From contig CAYTOF010000066.1 in the NCBI GenBank assembly GCA_964439435.1, positions 1-11,688 on the forward strand: DNA of 11,688 bases. Direction: 5' to 3'. Positions 1-6,996 of this stretch are shown here, one piece after another (within the stretch, counting starts at the first letter, position 1; each line of letters starts with the position of its first letter). The notes under the pieces are model-generated. The model saw only the letters and a program-made list of their open reading frames with translations. It searched no databases and was not told where the DNA came from. The position numbers and the translations under genes are program-made. The DNA comes from CAYTOF01 sp964439435. Lineage in GTDB: Bacteria > Bacillota > Clostridia > Oscillospirales > QAMX01.

Positions 1-62
1 TTCAAGACATGGAGAAAAACTACGAAGCTATGTGTGATATTGTAAAAAAGTATACCGAGTAA
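1..62 (+). CDS. C-terminal end of an upstream gene (partial)
   Basis: An open frame enters from the left edge (first whole codon at base 3) and stops at TAA 60-62, giving a 19-residue tail, QDMEKNYEAMCDIVKKYTE. It is charged and helical in character, as often seen at the ends of glycosyltransferases in such loci, but it is too short to assign a family. It runs on the same strand as everything downstream. It could be another polysaccharide gene of the same locus; that is inference from position only. Confidence 0.5.
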   Translation, partial: QDMEKNYEAMCDIVKKYTE

Positions 63-376
63 AGCAGTTATGCAAGTGTTGCAAAACATACAGTGATAAA
101 AGCATTTCTGTATTATACATAGTCAAATGCAAACACACTCACCCTCTGAAAGACAGCTGGTATCGTCGGGGTTTTGTCCGTTTTGCTCAAATCTTTCCTT
201 TGGCTATCTTTTGTGGTTTTCATATTTGGCTCATCGGTTGCGCTCGCTGTTATTGTTGGTGTGTTTGCCAATAATTTACAAGATTTTGTGCCGATGAGCT
301 ATACTTTTTATAAAGGGTGGCAGTTCGGAGGTATATTGCCCGTAATATGGTATGTAGTAAAAAGCCGAATATATCG
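63..376. other. Stretch without a convincing gene
   Basis: Between the stop of the left-edge gene and the promoter at 377 I see no gene I can assign. The stretch holds a 6-base inverted repeat (ATACAG 88-93, CTGTAT 108-113) without a T-run, so it is not a convincing terminator. It also holds most of a hydrophobic open frame described separately (174-404). No RNA gene or repeat array is recognisable. It may contain the 3' untranslated region of the upstream gene or the remains of a decayed gene. Confidence 0.5.
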
Positions 377-404
377 TTGCAACATTAATGTATTTTTGAT
401 ATAA
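174..404 (+). CDS. Doubtful small hydrophobic protein or gene remnant
   Basis: A 76-codon frame starts at TTG 174 and stops at TAA 402-404. The frame is open back to base 150, just after a TGA, and has no ATG near its front. Residues about 6-32 form a strongly hydrophobic segment and residues about 52-62 a second, weaker one, followed by a basic tail (KSRIYR). No good ribosome-binding site precedes the TTG; only a GGGG at 168-171 sits too close. The stop codon lies within the -10 box of the promoter for the next gene. It could be a genuine small membrane protein, a fragment of a larger decayed membrane protein, or chance. I recognise no family. Confidence 0.22.
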   Translation: MSVLLKSFLWLSFVVFIFGSSVALAVIVGVFANNLQDFVPMSYTFYKGWQFGGILPVIWYVVKSRIYRCNINVFLI

Positions 405-405
405 T
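377..405 (+). promoter_or_regulatory. Sigma-A-type promoter with extended -10
   Basis: A -35 box TTGCAA (377-382) is separated by exactly 17 bases from a perfect -10 box TATAAT (400-405). The -10 is preceded by TG one base upstream (397-398), the extended -10 arrangement. Transcription should start near 411-414, leaving a leader of about 40 bases before the GT4 gene. It is the best promoter in the window and probably drives the polysaccharide genes that follow. No operator-like repeat overlaps it. Confidence 0.75.
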
Positions 406-454
406 GACTAAAATTGATATGCAGTAAATTTAAACTATAAAGGACGATGCGTTG

Positions 455-1603
455 ATGACAGATTATGTTGTTATTACATCACTGCATTTGATGCATGGAG
501 GAATAGAAAAAGCCATAACGACCCTTGCCAATATGCTCGATGAGAGCGGATATAAGGTTGAAATATTTTGCACATATAATTTAGGAAATCCTGTTTATGC
601 TCTAAATGCAAATGTGAAAATCAGATACTTAACAGACAAGAAACCCAACAAGGATGAATTGTTTAATGCTTTAAAGAGCAAAAATCCAATTAAGATAATT
701 AAAGAAACTATAGCAGCAGCCAAAATATTGCATCAAAAAAAGAAAACAATGAAACAGGCTCTAAAGGCTGTTGAGAGTGGAACTATCATATCCACGCGAC
801 ACGAAAATTCTAAGATATTGTCAAAACATGGTTCAGCAGAGGTAAAAAAAATAGCACAGCTCCATGTTGATCACGGCTTCGATAAAAAGCTGTTTGCAGA
901 CTTTCGCACAAAATACTCAAATATAGACTATTTCGTTTTACTCACAGAGCAAAGTGTGCAAGAAGTGAAAAAAGCCGTGGGAAGTTATAACAAACACACA
1001 AACATTGTTGCCATTCCAAACATTGTTGACGGCCCATATGAATTGCCATCTCAAAAACGGATAAAGCAAGTTATTTCAGTTGGCAGATTGCACCGAGATA
1101 AAGACTTTGATAGTCTTTTGGAGATATGGTCAATTGTGGCAACTGATTATCCTGAGTGGAAGCTTAAAATTATTGGCGGAGGACCACTGAAAACGAGCCT
1201 GATAGAAAAAGCAAAAAAACTCGGTATTATGCAGAATGTCATATTTTCCGGGGAGCTTCCACACGAAGAAGTGGTTTTAGAACTTTCTAAATCTCGTTGC
1301 TACGCTCTAACATCACTTTATGAGAGTTTTGGCATAGCGCTTGTGGAATCAATGGTTTGTGGGACACCGGCTGTGGCCTTTGATGTGAGAGTAGGACCTG
1401 CATATATTATTGCCGATGAGGTCGACGGATACCTCATACAGAATAGAGACAAACACGCTTTTGCAAAAAGGCTAAAGGAACTTATTGAAGACCCTGTGCT
1501 GAGCGAACGAATGGGGGAAAAAGCAATAGTGAGCGCCGCAAGATTCTTTGCGCCAAAAGTCATGGTAGAATGGGAAAAAATACTAAAGGACACAAGAAAA
1601 TGA
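455..1603 (+). CDS. GT4-family glycosyltransferase
   Basis: This is a retaining GT-B fold glycosyltransferase of the GT4 family, expected to move a sugar from a nucleotide donor onto the lipid-linked polysaccharide intermediate on the inner membrane face. The 382-residue length is normal. The N-terminal domain carries the glycine-rich acceptor-side motif GGIEK (residues 15-19). The C-terminal domain has VGRLHRDKD (209-217), IIGGGP (239-244) and the family E-x7-E signature at E290 and E298 within ESFGIALVE, which binds the donor. There is no signal peptide. Two tandem starts are possible, TTG 452 and ATG 455; AGGA at 441-444 lies 7 and 10 bases upstream respectively, and I chose the ATG. It is the first gene after the strong promoter and its stop overlaps the next start. 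Sugar specificity cannot be read from the sequence. Confidence 0.9.
   Translation: MTDYVVITSLHLMHGGIEKAITTLANMLDESGYKVEIFCTYNLGNPVYALNANVKIRYLTDKKPNKDELFNALKSKNPIKIIKETIAAAKILHQKKKTMKQALKAVESGTIISTRHENSKILSKHGSAEVKKIAQLHVDHGFDKKLFADFRTKYSNIDYFVLLTEQSVQEVKKAVGSYNKHTNIVAIPNIVDGPYELPSQKRIKQVISVGRLHRDKDFDSLLEIWSIVATDYPEWKLKIIGGGPLKTSLIEKAKKLGIMQNVIFSGELPHEEVVLELSKSRCYALTSLYESFGIALVESMVCGTPAVAFDVRVGPAYIIADEVDGYLIQNRDKHAFAKRLKELIEDPVLSERMGEKAIVSAARFFAPKVMVEWEKILKDTRK
1585..1603 (+). promoter_or_regulatory. Ribosome-binding site and ATGA coupling that set the GT2 start
   Basis: AAAGGA (1585-1590) lies 9 bases before ATG 1600. That ATG shares bases with the TGA stop of the GT4 gene (ATGA, 1600-1603), a standard translational-coupling arrangement. 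An earlier in-frame ATG at 1570 has no comparable site and would add ten lysine-rich residues before the conserved N-terminal beta strand, so 1600 is preferred. Confidence 0.75.
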
Positions 1604-2673
1604 AAATGCCTCTAATAAGCATAGTCATTCCAACGTATAATGCTGCTGAGTATATTGGCAATACGCTCGATAGCATTCAAAGACAAAGTTTTAGCGACTT
1701 TGAGCTTGTTTTGGTGAACGACGGCTCAACAGATGAGACATTGAAGATTCTCCAATCTTATCAAAGGGCAGATGAACGCATAAAAATACTCACTATAAAA
1801 AATTCCGGTCCGGCAGAAGCAAGAAATAAAGGGATCAAAGCAGCCATCGGCAAATATATAATGTTTGTCGACAGTGATGATGAGCTGACTGAAAACGCTC
1901 TTGGAGCAGTTGCGGATTTAATAAAAAACAACGATTTGGATTTACTCATTTTTGGATTCAATATCTGCAATAAAAGTGACGATACAGTCTATCATCACTT
2001 TTTTGAGGATTTAGATATAAAATCTAAAGAAGAATTAAAGGCAAATATTGGCGAGCTGTATATAAACAATCAGTTGAACCAGGTTTGGAACAAGGCATAT
2101 AAAACGGAAATGCTGAAGAACAATGACATTAGGTTCCCCGATCAAAGATTTGGTGAAGATCGGTTATTTGTTTTTGAAGTCTTAAAATATGCAAGCAGAA
2201 TATTTGTCAGCAAAAAAGCTCTATACAACTATATAATGCAAAACGACAATAGTCTCATCAACAGATACATGCCTAAAAAACATGAATACTGCAATATGAT
2301 ACAAAAGAGTATACTGGACCTTCAAGATAGTCTGGGTGCGTTTGATAGTGAAACATTAAATCAAATGCAATATATGTATGTCAAATGTATACTGTCATGT
2401 ATCACACCTATTTACCACCCGTCATGCCCTTTGACAGGCAAAGAAAAAAGGAAAGCCATTTCCGGCATTGTGAAAAACCGAGAAACACAAAACTATTTAG
2501 CCGGATATAAACCTGCGGGGCTTATGATGAAAATGCTGACAATCGGATTGAAAACCAAAAGTGTCTCTATAAATGCGCTCATGGCAAAAACCATTTATAT
2601 AACAAGCAAACACTCACCGCGCGCATTTTTTGGAATGAAGCACCCCAAAGCAGAAAAAAAGCAGATTGGATAA
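1600..2673 (+). CDS. GT2-family glycosyltransferase
   Basis: This is an inverting GT-A fold glycosyltransferase (family 2), acting at the cytoplasmic membrane face during repeat-unit assembly. It opens with the classic nucleotide-binding strand ISIVIPTYN (residues 6-14) and then VNDGSTDET. The metal-binding motif DSDD is at 91-94. The later NKAYKTEML segment and GEDRLFVFE (185-193, with the ED acceptor/catalytic pair) are typical of capsule and exopolysaccharide GT2 enzymes. The length of 357 residues is usual for a GT2 domain plus a variable C-terminal helical region. The tail is lysine-rich and may associate with the membrane. Two in-frame stops follow one another (TAA TAG, 2671-2676). The gene is translationally coupled to the GT4 gene, so the two probably add successive sugars; donor and linkage are unknown. 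Confidence 0.9.
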   Translation: MKMPLISIVIPTYNAAEYIGNTLDSIQRQSFSDFELVLVNDGSTDETLKILQSYQRADERIKILTIKNSGPAEARNKGIKAAIGKYIMFVDSDDELTENALGAVADLIKNNDLDLLIFGFNICNKSDDTVYHHFFEDLDIKSKEELKANIGELYINNQLNQVWNKAYKTEMLKNNDIRFPDQRFGEDRLFVFEVLKYASRIFVSKKALYNYIMQNDNSLINRYMPKKHEYCNMIQKSILDLQDSLGAFDSETLNQMQYMYVKCILSCITPIYHPSCPLTGKEKRKAISGIVKNRETQNYLAGYKPAGLMMKMLTIGLKTKSVSINALMAKTIYITSKHSPRAFFGMKHPKAEKKQIG

Positions 2674-2710
2674 TAGATTTTGTCAAACTTTCCTTATCTG
2701 GAGTGAAGAA

Positions 2711-2740
2711 TTGTAATAATATAACACACTCTAATAATAT
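2711..2740 (+). promoter_or_regulatory. Possible internal promoter before the 2-epimerase gene
   Basis: In the 199-base A+T-rich gap between the GT2 and epimerase genes, TTGTAA (2711-2716) and TAATAT (2735-2740) are spaced 18 bases apart. The match is moderate, and in such A+T-rich DNA similar pairs arise by chance. If real, it leaves a leader of about 125 bases that contains two A+T-rich inverted repeats. No terminator hairpin is seen in the gap, so read-through from the upstream promoter is also expected. Confidence 0.3.
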
Positions 2741-2762
2741 GTATGATTTGTGATTCTATGCT

Positions 2763-2819
2763 TAAAATCTAGAAGATTGGCAAACATGTAAGATTTTATA
2801 AAAACAACATCAAGTTTTT
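2763..2819 (+). repeat. Two small inverted repeats in the leader of the 2-epimerase gene
   Basis: TAAAATCT (2763-2770) and AGATTTTA (2791-2798) are perfect inverted copies separated by 20 bases. Just after them, AAAAAC (2800-2805) and GTTTTT (2814-2819) form a second pair with an 8-base loop. Both stems are almost pure A+T, so they would be weak as RNA hairpins and are not convincing terminators. They could be a protein-binding site or simply reflect base composition. Confidence 0.3.
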
Positions 2820-2861
2820 GTTTAAATATAAAAAATATCTGCATTTGTTCAAGCGAAAGGT

Positions 2862-2875
2862 AGGAAATATTCTTG
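2862..2875 (+). promoter_or_regulatory. Ribosome-binding site supporting a TTG start
   Basis: AGGA (2862-2865), within a purine-rich run, stands 7 bases before TTG 2873. The TTG-initiated protein begins MGKINVLTVFGTRPE, which matches the usual beginning of UDP-GlcNAc 2-epimerases. No ATG offers a better start. Confidence 0.75.
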
Positions 2876-3976
2876 GGAAAAATCAACGTTTTGACTGTGT
2901 TTGGCACAAGACCTGAGGCGATAAAGCTCGCTCCACTCATCAAAGAGCTTCGCCTTCGGCCTGAAATAAGCAGTACTGTTTGTGTTACAGCGCAACACAG
3001 ACAAATGCTTGACCAAGTTTTAGACGCTTTTGCAATAGAACCGGATTATGATTTAAATATCATGAAGCCGGGGCAATCTCTTGGGCAAATCACGGCACGA
3101 GTGCTTGAAGGTATGGAAGAAGTGTTAAAAAAGAGCACTCCAAATATAGTACTCGTTCACGGTGATACTTCGACGGCGTTTACCGCAGCGCTTGCAGCCT
3201 TTTATCAAAGAATAACCATAGGCCACGTTGAAGCGGGTTTGCGCACATATAACAAATATTCGCCGTTTCCTGAAGAGATGAACAGGCGCTTTGTCGGCGT
3301 CATGGCAGATATTCACTTTTCTCCGACTGAGCTTGCGAGAGAAAATCTACTTGCCGAAGGGATAAAGGATGAAAGAATCCTTGTTACCGGAAACACAGCA
3401 ATAGATGCGCTGAAAACAACAGTCAAGCCGGATTATCATCATGAACTGTTGGATTGGGCTGGAGATAGCCGACTGATTGTCCTCACGGCGCACAGACGAG
3501 AAAATCTTGGTGAACCGATGAACCATATGTTTTCAGCAATTCGGCGCATTTTGGGAAAACACAGTGATGTAAAGGTTATTTATCCAGTACATTTAAACCC
3601 GCGAGTCAGAAGTGCTGCAGACAAACACTTTGGGGAGCATGAGCGGGTTTTGCTTGTTGAACCCATGGATGTGGTGGATTTTCATAACTTGCTTGCAAAA
3701 TCTTATATCATTTTGACTGACAGTGGCGGAATACAAGAAGAAGCTCCTTCTCTACACAAGCCTGTCATCGTACTAAGAGATACTACCGAACGTCCCGAGG
3801 GCATTAAAGCCGGAACGCTGAAACTAGCCGGCACAAATGAAGACACAATCTTCAATTTGACAGACGAGTTGCTGTGCGATTGCAATGAATATGCCAGAAT
3901 GAGCAATGCGGAAAATCCATATGGTGATGGCAAAGCAAGTGAGCGTATTGTGGAGGCGCTGATAGAGCGGTTCTAA
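2873..3976 (+). CDS. wecB: UDP-N-acetylglucosamine 2-epimerase (non-hydrolysing)
   Basis: It converts UDP-GlcNAc to UDP-ManNAc in the cytoplasm, supplying ManNAc for a surface polymer or a teichoic-acid-type linkage unit. All family landmarks are visible: GTRPEAIK (11-18), the QHRQML segment (41-46), HGDTS (96-100), GHVEAGLRTY (117-126), PEEMNRR (133-139), LTAHRRENLG (214-223) and DSGGIQEEAP near 285. Residues D98, E120, E134 and H217 line up with the catalytic set known in E. coli WecB (D95, E117, E131, H213), so the enzyme should be active. The 367-residue length is standard. It starts at TTG. The gene looks less A+T-rich than its neighbours. No UDP-ManNAc dehydrogenase is present in the window. 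In Gram-positives the same enzyme is often called MnaA. Confidence 0.95.
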   Translation: MGKINVLTVFGTRPEAIKLAPLIKELRLRPEISSTVCVTAQHRQMLDQVLDAFAIEPDYDLNIMKPGQSLGQITARVLEGMEEVLKKSTPNIVLVHGDTSTAFTAALAAFYQRITIGHVEAGLRTYNKYSPFPEEMNRRFVGVMADIHFSPTELARENLLAEGIKDERILVTGNTAIDALKTTVKPDYHHELLDWAGDSRLIVLTAHRRENLGEPMNHMFSAIRRILGKHSDVKVIYPVHLNPRVRSAADKHFGEHERVLLVEPMDVVDFHNLLAKSYIILTDSGGIQEEAPSLHKPVIVLRDTTERPEGIKAGTLKLAGTNEDTIFNLTDELLCDCNEYARMSNAENPYGDGKASERIVEALIERF

Positions 3977-4008
3977 GGAACCTTGATTTAATAGGGAGGA
4001 GAGGCTAT

Positions 4009-5415
4009 ATGACCAAGGCACATCCCCGAAAAGAAGAAGCTATAAAGTTAAACTTGGAAAACGTAGGATTTTATTTATTGTTATTTTTCTGTGTGTTTAT
4101 TCCATTTAGATCTCCATTGGCTGATTTTACAACCGAATACATCAAACTCTTACCGGACATTTTAATATTGGCCATATTCATATGGTATTCTATTGACATT
4201 CGTTTTAGATACAAATTTAAACTATATGACATGGCTTATTTTGTTTTTTTGATTTGGGCTTTGATTAGCACAGTCTTTGTAAACAATATGGGGATATATA
4301 AATATTTTTTTGAAGTCAGGAGTCTCTCTATTTACTATCTAATGTTTTTTGTGCTTCGTAACTTCAAATATGGGAGAAATGAGTTTTTAACAGTTGTGAA
4401 AGTATTGAACTATATAGCTGTGGCGCTGTTTATGCTTGCTATAGTTGAAAAAGTGGGAAACAAAGAGCTGTTATATCCTAGACATGTGGCTGAATCTATC
4501 ACGTATCCATCGAATTTTACGAGAGTCTACGGTATGTTCTACAATCCCAATACATACGGTGCATTTCTTGCCTTTGTTTTTATATTCAACATCCATATAT
4601 CAATCTTTCTAAAAGAGAAACGACACTTGCTGGAAGAAATTTTGATTTACACTTCTCTAGTCACTTCGCTATTGCTTACACAATCACGAAGCTCTTATAT
4701 TATGTTGCTTTTAGCTCTGATTCTACTATGCGCGATAGCTATAAAAAACAAACTCATAAAATTGGATAAATTTAAATTGAGAAGATATGCATTTAGAGTT
4801 GCTGCGGTGATTCTTTGCAGCACACTCCTATATGGAGGCACAATCAATGCCGGAAGATTATATTTTCAGAATGTCATAGCAGATGATGGCAAGAACCACA
4901 CAGACAAGAAGCCAGACAAGCCACCGGCTAAAACTGATGGTTTTTATGAATCAGCGAACAAACAAACTGCATCTGATAGGGTGACGGAAACTTTTGAAGA
5001 TAAAATTGTAAATGATAGCAAAACAGATGGGCGTATTTTTTCGCTTACAAAAGCATTGAAAATTGCAAAAGATTATCCTGTCTTTGGCACAGGATTTGGC
5101 TCATTTGGCTCAGCTGCAAGTCTGGGGACAATGCCGGACACATATAAAGAATATGGCATTTGGAAAGGTTTTTACGCAGACAATCAATTTGCTGCAGTTG
5201 TCACCGAGACAGGTTTTGTTGGTTTGCTTTTCTTTTGCATATTTTTATTAATTGGACTAATTTCTTTTTGGAAAAGCCCTTTAAAATTGACATTATGTAT
5301 TATGATGGCTGGCTTAGGCGTTTTTTACAACGTATTCGAAGTGCAAATAATTGCAATGCTGCTCTGGATGACTGTAGCATTTGATGATAAACACTTGGCC
5401 TACTCGAAGAAATAA
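4009..5415 (+). CDS. Wzy/WaaL-type O-antigen polymerase-ligase family membrane protein
   Basis: This is an integral membrane protein of 468 residues with about 11-12 predicted membrane segments (roughly 19-34, 45-64, 73-92, 105-117, 130-147, 178-200, 210-224, 228-246, 260-278, 402-421, 424-440, 441-457). A large hydrophilic outer region lies at about 280-400. The short motif TQSRSS (224-229) and the stretch DGRIFSLTKALKIAKDYP (340-357) followed by a glycine-rich GTGFGSFG (360-367) and ADNQF (390-394) are typical of the Wzy_C/O-antigen ligase family. The likely role is joining flipped repeat units on the outer membrane face; a ligase role cannot be excluded. A strong ribosome-binding site (GGGAGGAG, 3994-4001) precedes ATG 4009. 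Part of the outer loop (290-345) is rich in Lys, Asp and Pro. Confidence 0.85.
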   Translation: MTKAHPRKEEAIKLNLENVGFYLLLFFCVFIPFRSPLADFTTEYIKLLPDILILAIFIWYSIDIRFRYKFKLYDMAYFVFLIWALISTVFVNNMGIYKYFFEVRSLSIYYLMFFVLRNFKYGRNEFLTVVKVLNYIAVALFMLAIVEKVGNKELLYPRHVAESITYPSNFTRVYGMFYNPNTYGAFLAFVFIFNIHISIFLKEKRHLLEEILIYTSLVTSLLLTQSRSSYIMLLLALILLCAIAIKNKLIKLDKFKLRRYAFRVAAVILCSTLLYGGTINAGRLYFQNVIADDGKNHTDKKPDKPPAKTDGFYESANKQTASDRVTETFEDKIVNDSKTDGRIFSLTKALKIAKDYPVFGTGFGSFGSAASLGTMPDTYKEYGIWKGFYADNQFAAVVTETGFVGLLFFCIFLLIGLISFWKSPLKLTLCIMMAGLGVFYNVFEVQIIAMLLWMTVAFDDKHLAYSKK

Positions 5416-5459
5416 ATGCAAAGCAAAAAACAGCAAGGGAAATGGAGCTGAAACTTTCG

Positions 5460-6170
5460 ATGGCAATTCCTAAGACGATACATTATGTTTGGGTGGGAGG
5501 AGGTCAAAAATCAAAGACAATCCTTCGCTGTATGAAAACATGGAAAAAACATTTAAATGAATATGAGATAATTGAGTGGAACGAGGAGAATTTCGACATA
5601 GATTCAAATCCATATGCCAAACAAGCGTATGAACAAAAAAAATGGGCTTTTGTGAGTGATTTTATACGAGCTCATGTTGTTTATGAATATGGTGGTATTT
5701 ACCTTGATACAGATGTCCTAGTTCTCGATGATTTAAAGCATTTACTCAAAAACAGAGCATTTGTTGGATTTGAAAATGAAAAATATCCATTCACTGCAGT
5801 TTTTGGAGCCGAACCGCAACATCCTTTATTAAAAGATATGTTGGAGCTATATGAAGAGACAGGATTTGTTTACAATAAAACTAATGAGCTAAGCCAAACC
5901 AATACGCGAACAGTGTCTGATATATTGATCAATAAATATAAATGTGAAACAAACAACAGATATCAATTGTTACGTGAAGAAATTGCAGTCTATCCTGATC
6001 ACATTTTGTGTAATCCATCAGAGAGTTCCTCAGCTATTCATGTGTTTACCGGGACATGGCTCGAAAACAACAAAGGTTTTGCTAGAAAAGTTGTAATGTT
6101 TATAAAAAAAAGGCTTACAACAAAAAAAAGAGCAAAACTGTATGAAAGGTTCACAAGAAAAAAGGTATAA
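5460..6170 (+). CDS. DXD-motif capsular glycosyltransferase (GT32-like)
   Basis: This belongs to the DXD-containing glycosyltransferase family found in capsule loci (Gly_transf_sug). The start MAIPKTIHYVW is typical of the family, followed by a GGG turn. The nucleotide-sugar site WAFVSDFIRAHVVYEYGGIY begins at W62 and leads into LDTDV, with the metal-binding D83 and D85. The length of 236 residues fits. The C-terminus is very basic (KKRLTTKKRAK and onward), suggesting attachment to the inner membrane face. An earlier in-frame ATG at 5442 is less likely: its AAGGGA (5435-5440) is only one base away. ATG 5460 has GGAG (5444-5447) 12 bases upstream, long but usable, and matches the family start. 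Its donor sugar is unknown. Confidence 0.85.
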   Translation: MAIPKTIHYVWVGGGQKSKTILRCMKTWKKHLNEYEIIEWNEENFDIDSNPYAKQAYEQKKWAFVSDFIRAHVVYEYGGIYLDTDVLVLDDLKHLLKNRAFVGFENEKYPFTAVFGAEPQHPLLKDMLELYEETGFVYNKTNELSQTNTRTVSDILINKYKCETNNRYQLLREEIAVYPDHILCNPSESSSAIHVFTGTWLENNKGFARKVVMFIKKRLTTKKRAKLYERFTRKKV

Positions 6171-6177
6171 ACAAATG
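6158..6177 (+). promoter_or_regulatory. Ribosome-binding site deciding the first LicD start
   Basis: AAAAAAGG (6158-6165) lies 9 bases before ATG 6175. An earlier in-frame ATG at 6142 lies inside the end of the upstream gene and has no such site, so the start at 6175, four bases after the preceding stop, is preferred. Confidence 0.65.
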
Positions 6178-6996
6178 AAACTAAAGTTTAGCCTGAATAA
6201 ATTAAAAGTAATAGAATTGGGAATATTAAATCATCTGGATAGTGTGTGTGAAAAACACAATTTGAAATATTTTTTGAGTGGCGGAACACTTTTGGGCGCT
6301 ATTAGACATAAAGGTTTTATCCCTTGGGATGATGATATTGACATAGCGATGCCTAGAGGCGACTATCATAAATTGATAGAATTAACAAAGGATGATGATA
6401 GATACAAAACGATTTCTCATTATCACACAAAAAACTACTTCTATCCTTTTGCAAAAATGATAGATACAAAAACAATTGCGAGAGAAAAGGCAATATATAA
6501 ATGGCAAATTGACGATTTAGGCGTATATATAGATATATTTCCAGTTGATGGAATGCCGACAGATTATCAGAAACGGCAGAAGCATATAAAAAAGATTGAA
6601 TTTAACAAAACTATGCTGTTTTTGTCCTTATGTAAAAGCACACCAAAAAGTTTAAGTTTTATCAAAAGGATTTTAAAGCCGTTTGCGAAGCAGTATGCTT
6701 CGATTGTGGGGTATAAGTATTGGCTAAATCAAGTTGAGGAGTTAGCTCGAAAATATCCGCTAGAAAATAGCGAGATTGCGGGAGCAATAGTAGCAATATA
6801 TGGACAAAGAGAAATACTACCCAGTTGGGTGTTTGAGGTGGGTGATAGAATCGAATTCGAAGGGAGCATGTATTTTGCGCCTGTAGGACGACATGAATAT
6901 CTTACAAGTTTATATGGTGATTATATGCAACTTCCACCTATAGACAAGAGAAAATCACACCATGAAATCATAGCATATTGGAAAGAGGATGTCTAA
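6175..6996 (+). CDS. LicD-family phosphotransferase, first copy
   Basis: LicD proteins transfer a phospho-substituent from a CDP-activated donor (phosphocholine in the best-known cases; ribitol phosphate in the related fukutin/FKRP group) onto a glycan, forming a phosphodiester. The signature is clear: YFLSGGTLLGAIRHKG (32-47), then PWDDDIDIAMPRGDY (50-64), with metal-binding aspartates D52-D54 and D56. The C-terminal HEYLTSLYGDYM followed by LPP and a basic HH segment is also usual for the family. The 273-residue length is normal, with no signal peptide or membrane segment, so it acts in the cytoplasm. The gene abuts a second LicD gene with no gap. No choline uptake or choline kinase genes are visible, so the transferred group need not be choline. 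Confidence 0.9.
   Translation: MKLKFSLNKLKVIELGILNHLDSVCEKHNLKYFLSGGTLLGAIRHKGFIPWDDDIDIAMPRGDYHKLIELTKDDDRYKTISHYHTKNYFYPFAKMIDTKTIAREKAIYKWQIDDLGVYIDIFPVDGMPTDYQKRQKHIKKIEFNKTMLFLSLCKSTPKSLSFIKRILKPFAKQYASIVGYKYWLNQVEELARKYPLENSEIAGAIVAIYGQREILPSWVFEVGDRIEFEGSMYFAPVGRHEYLTSLYGDYMQLPPIDKRKSHHEIIAYWKEDV

Noticed and set aside
88..113. ATACAG/CTGTAT inverted repeat as a transcription terminator for the left-edge gene
   Set aside because: The stem is only six pairs, has little G+C and is not followed by a T-run.
5063..5384. Two short plus-strand frames inside the polymerase gene
   Set aside because: They overlap the conserved C-terminal motifs of the polymerase in other frames and have no ribosome-binding site or recognisable content.
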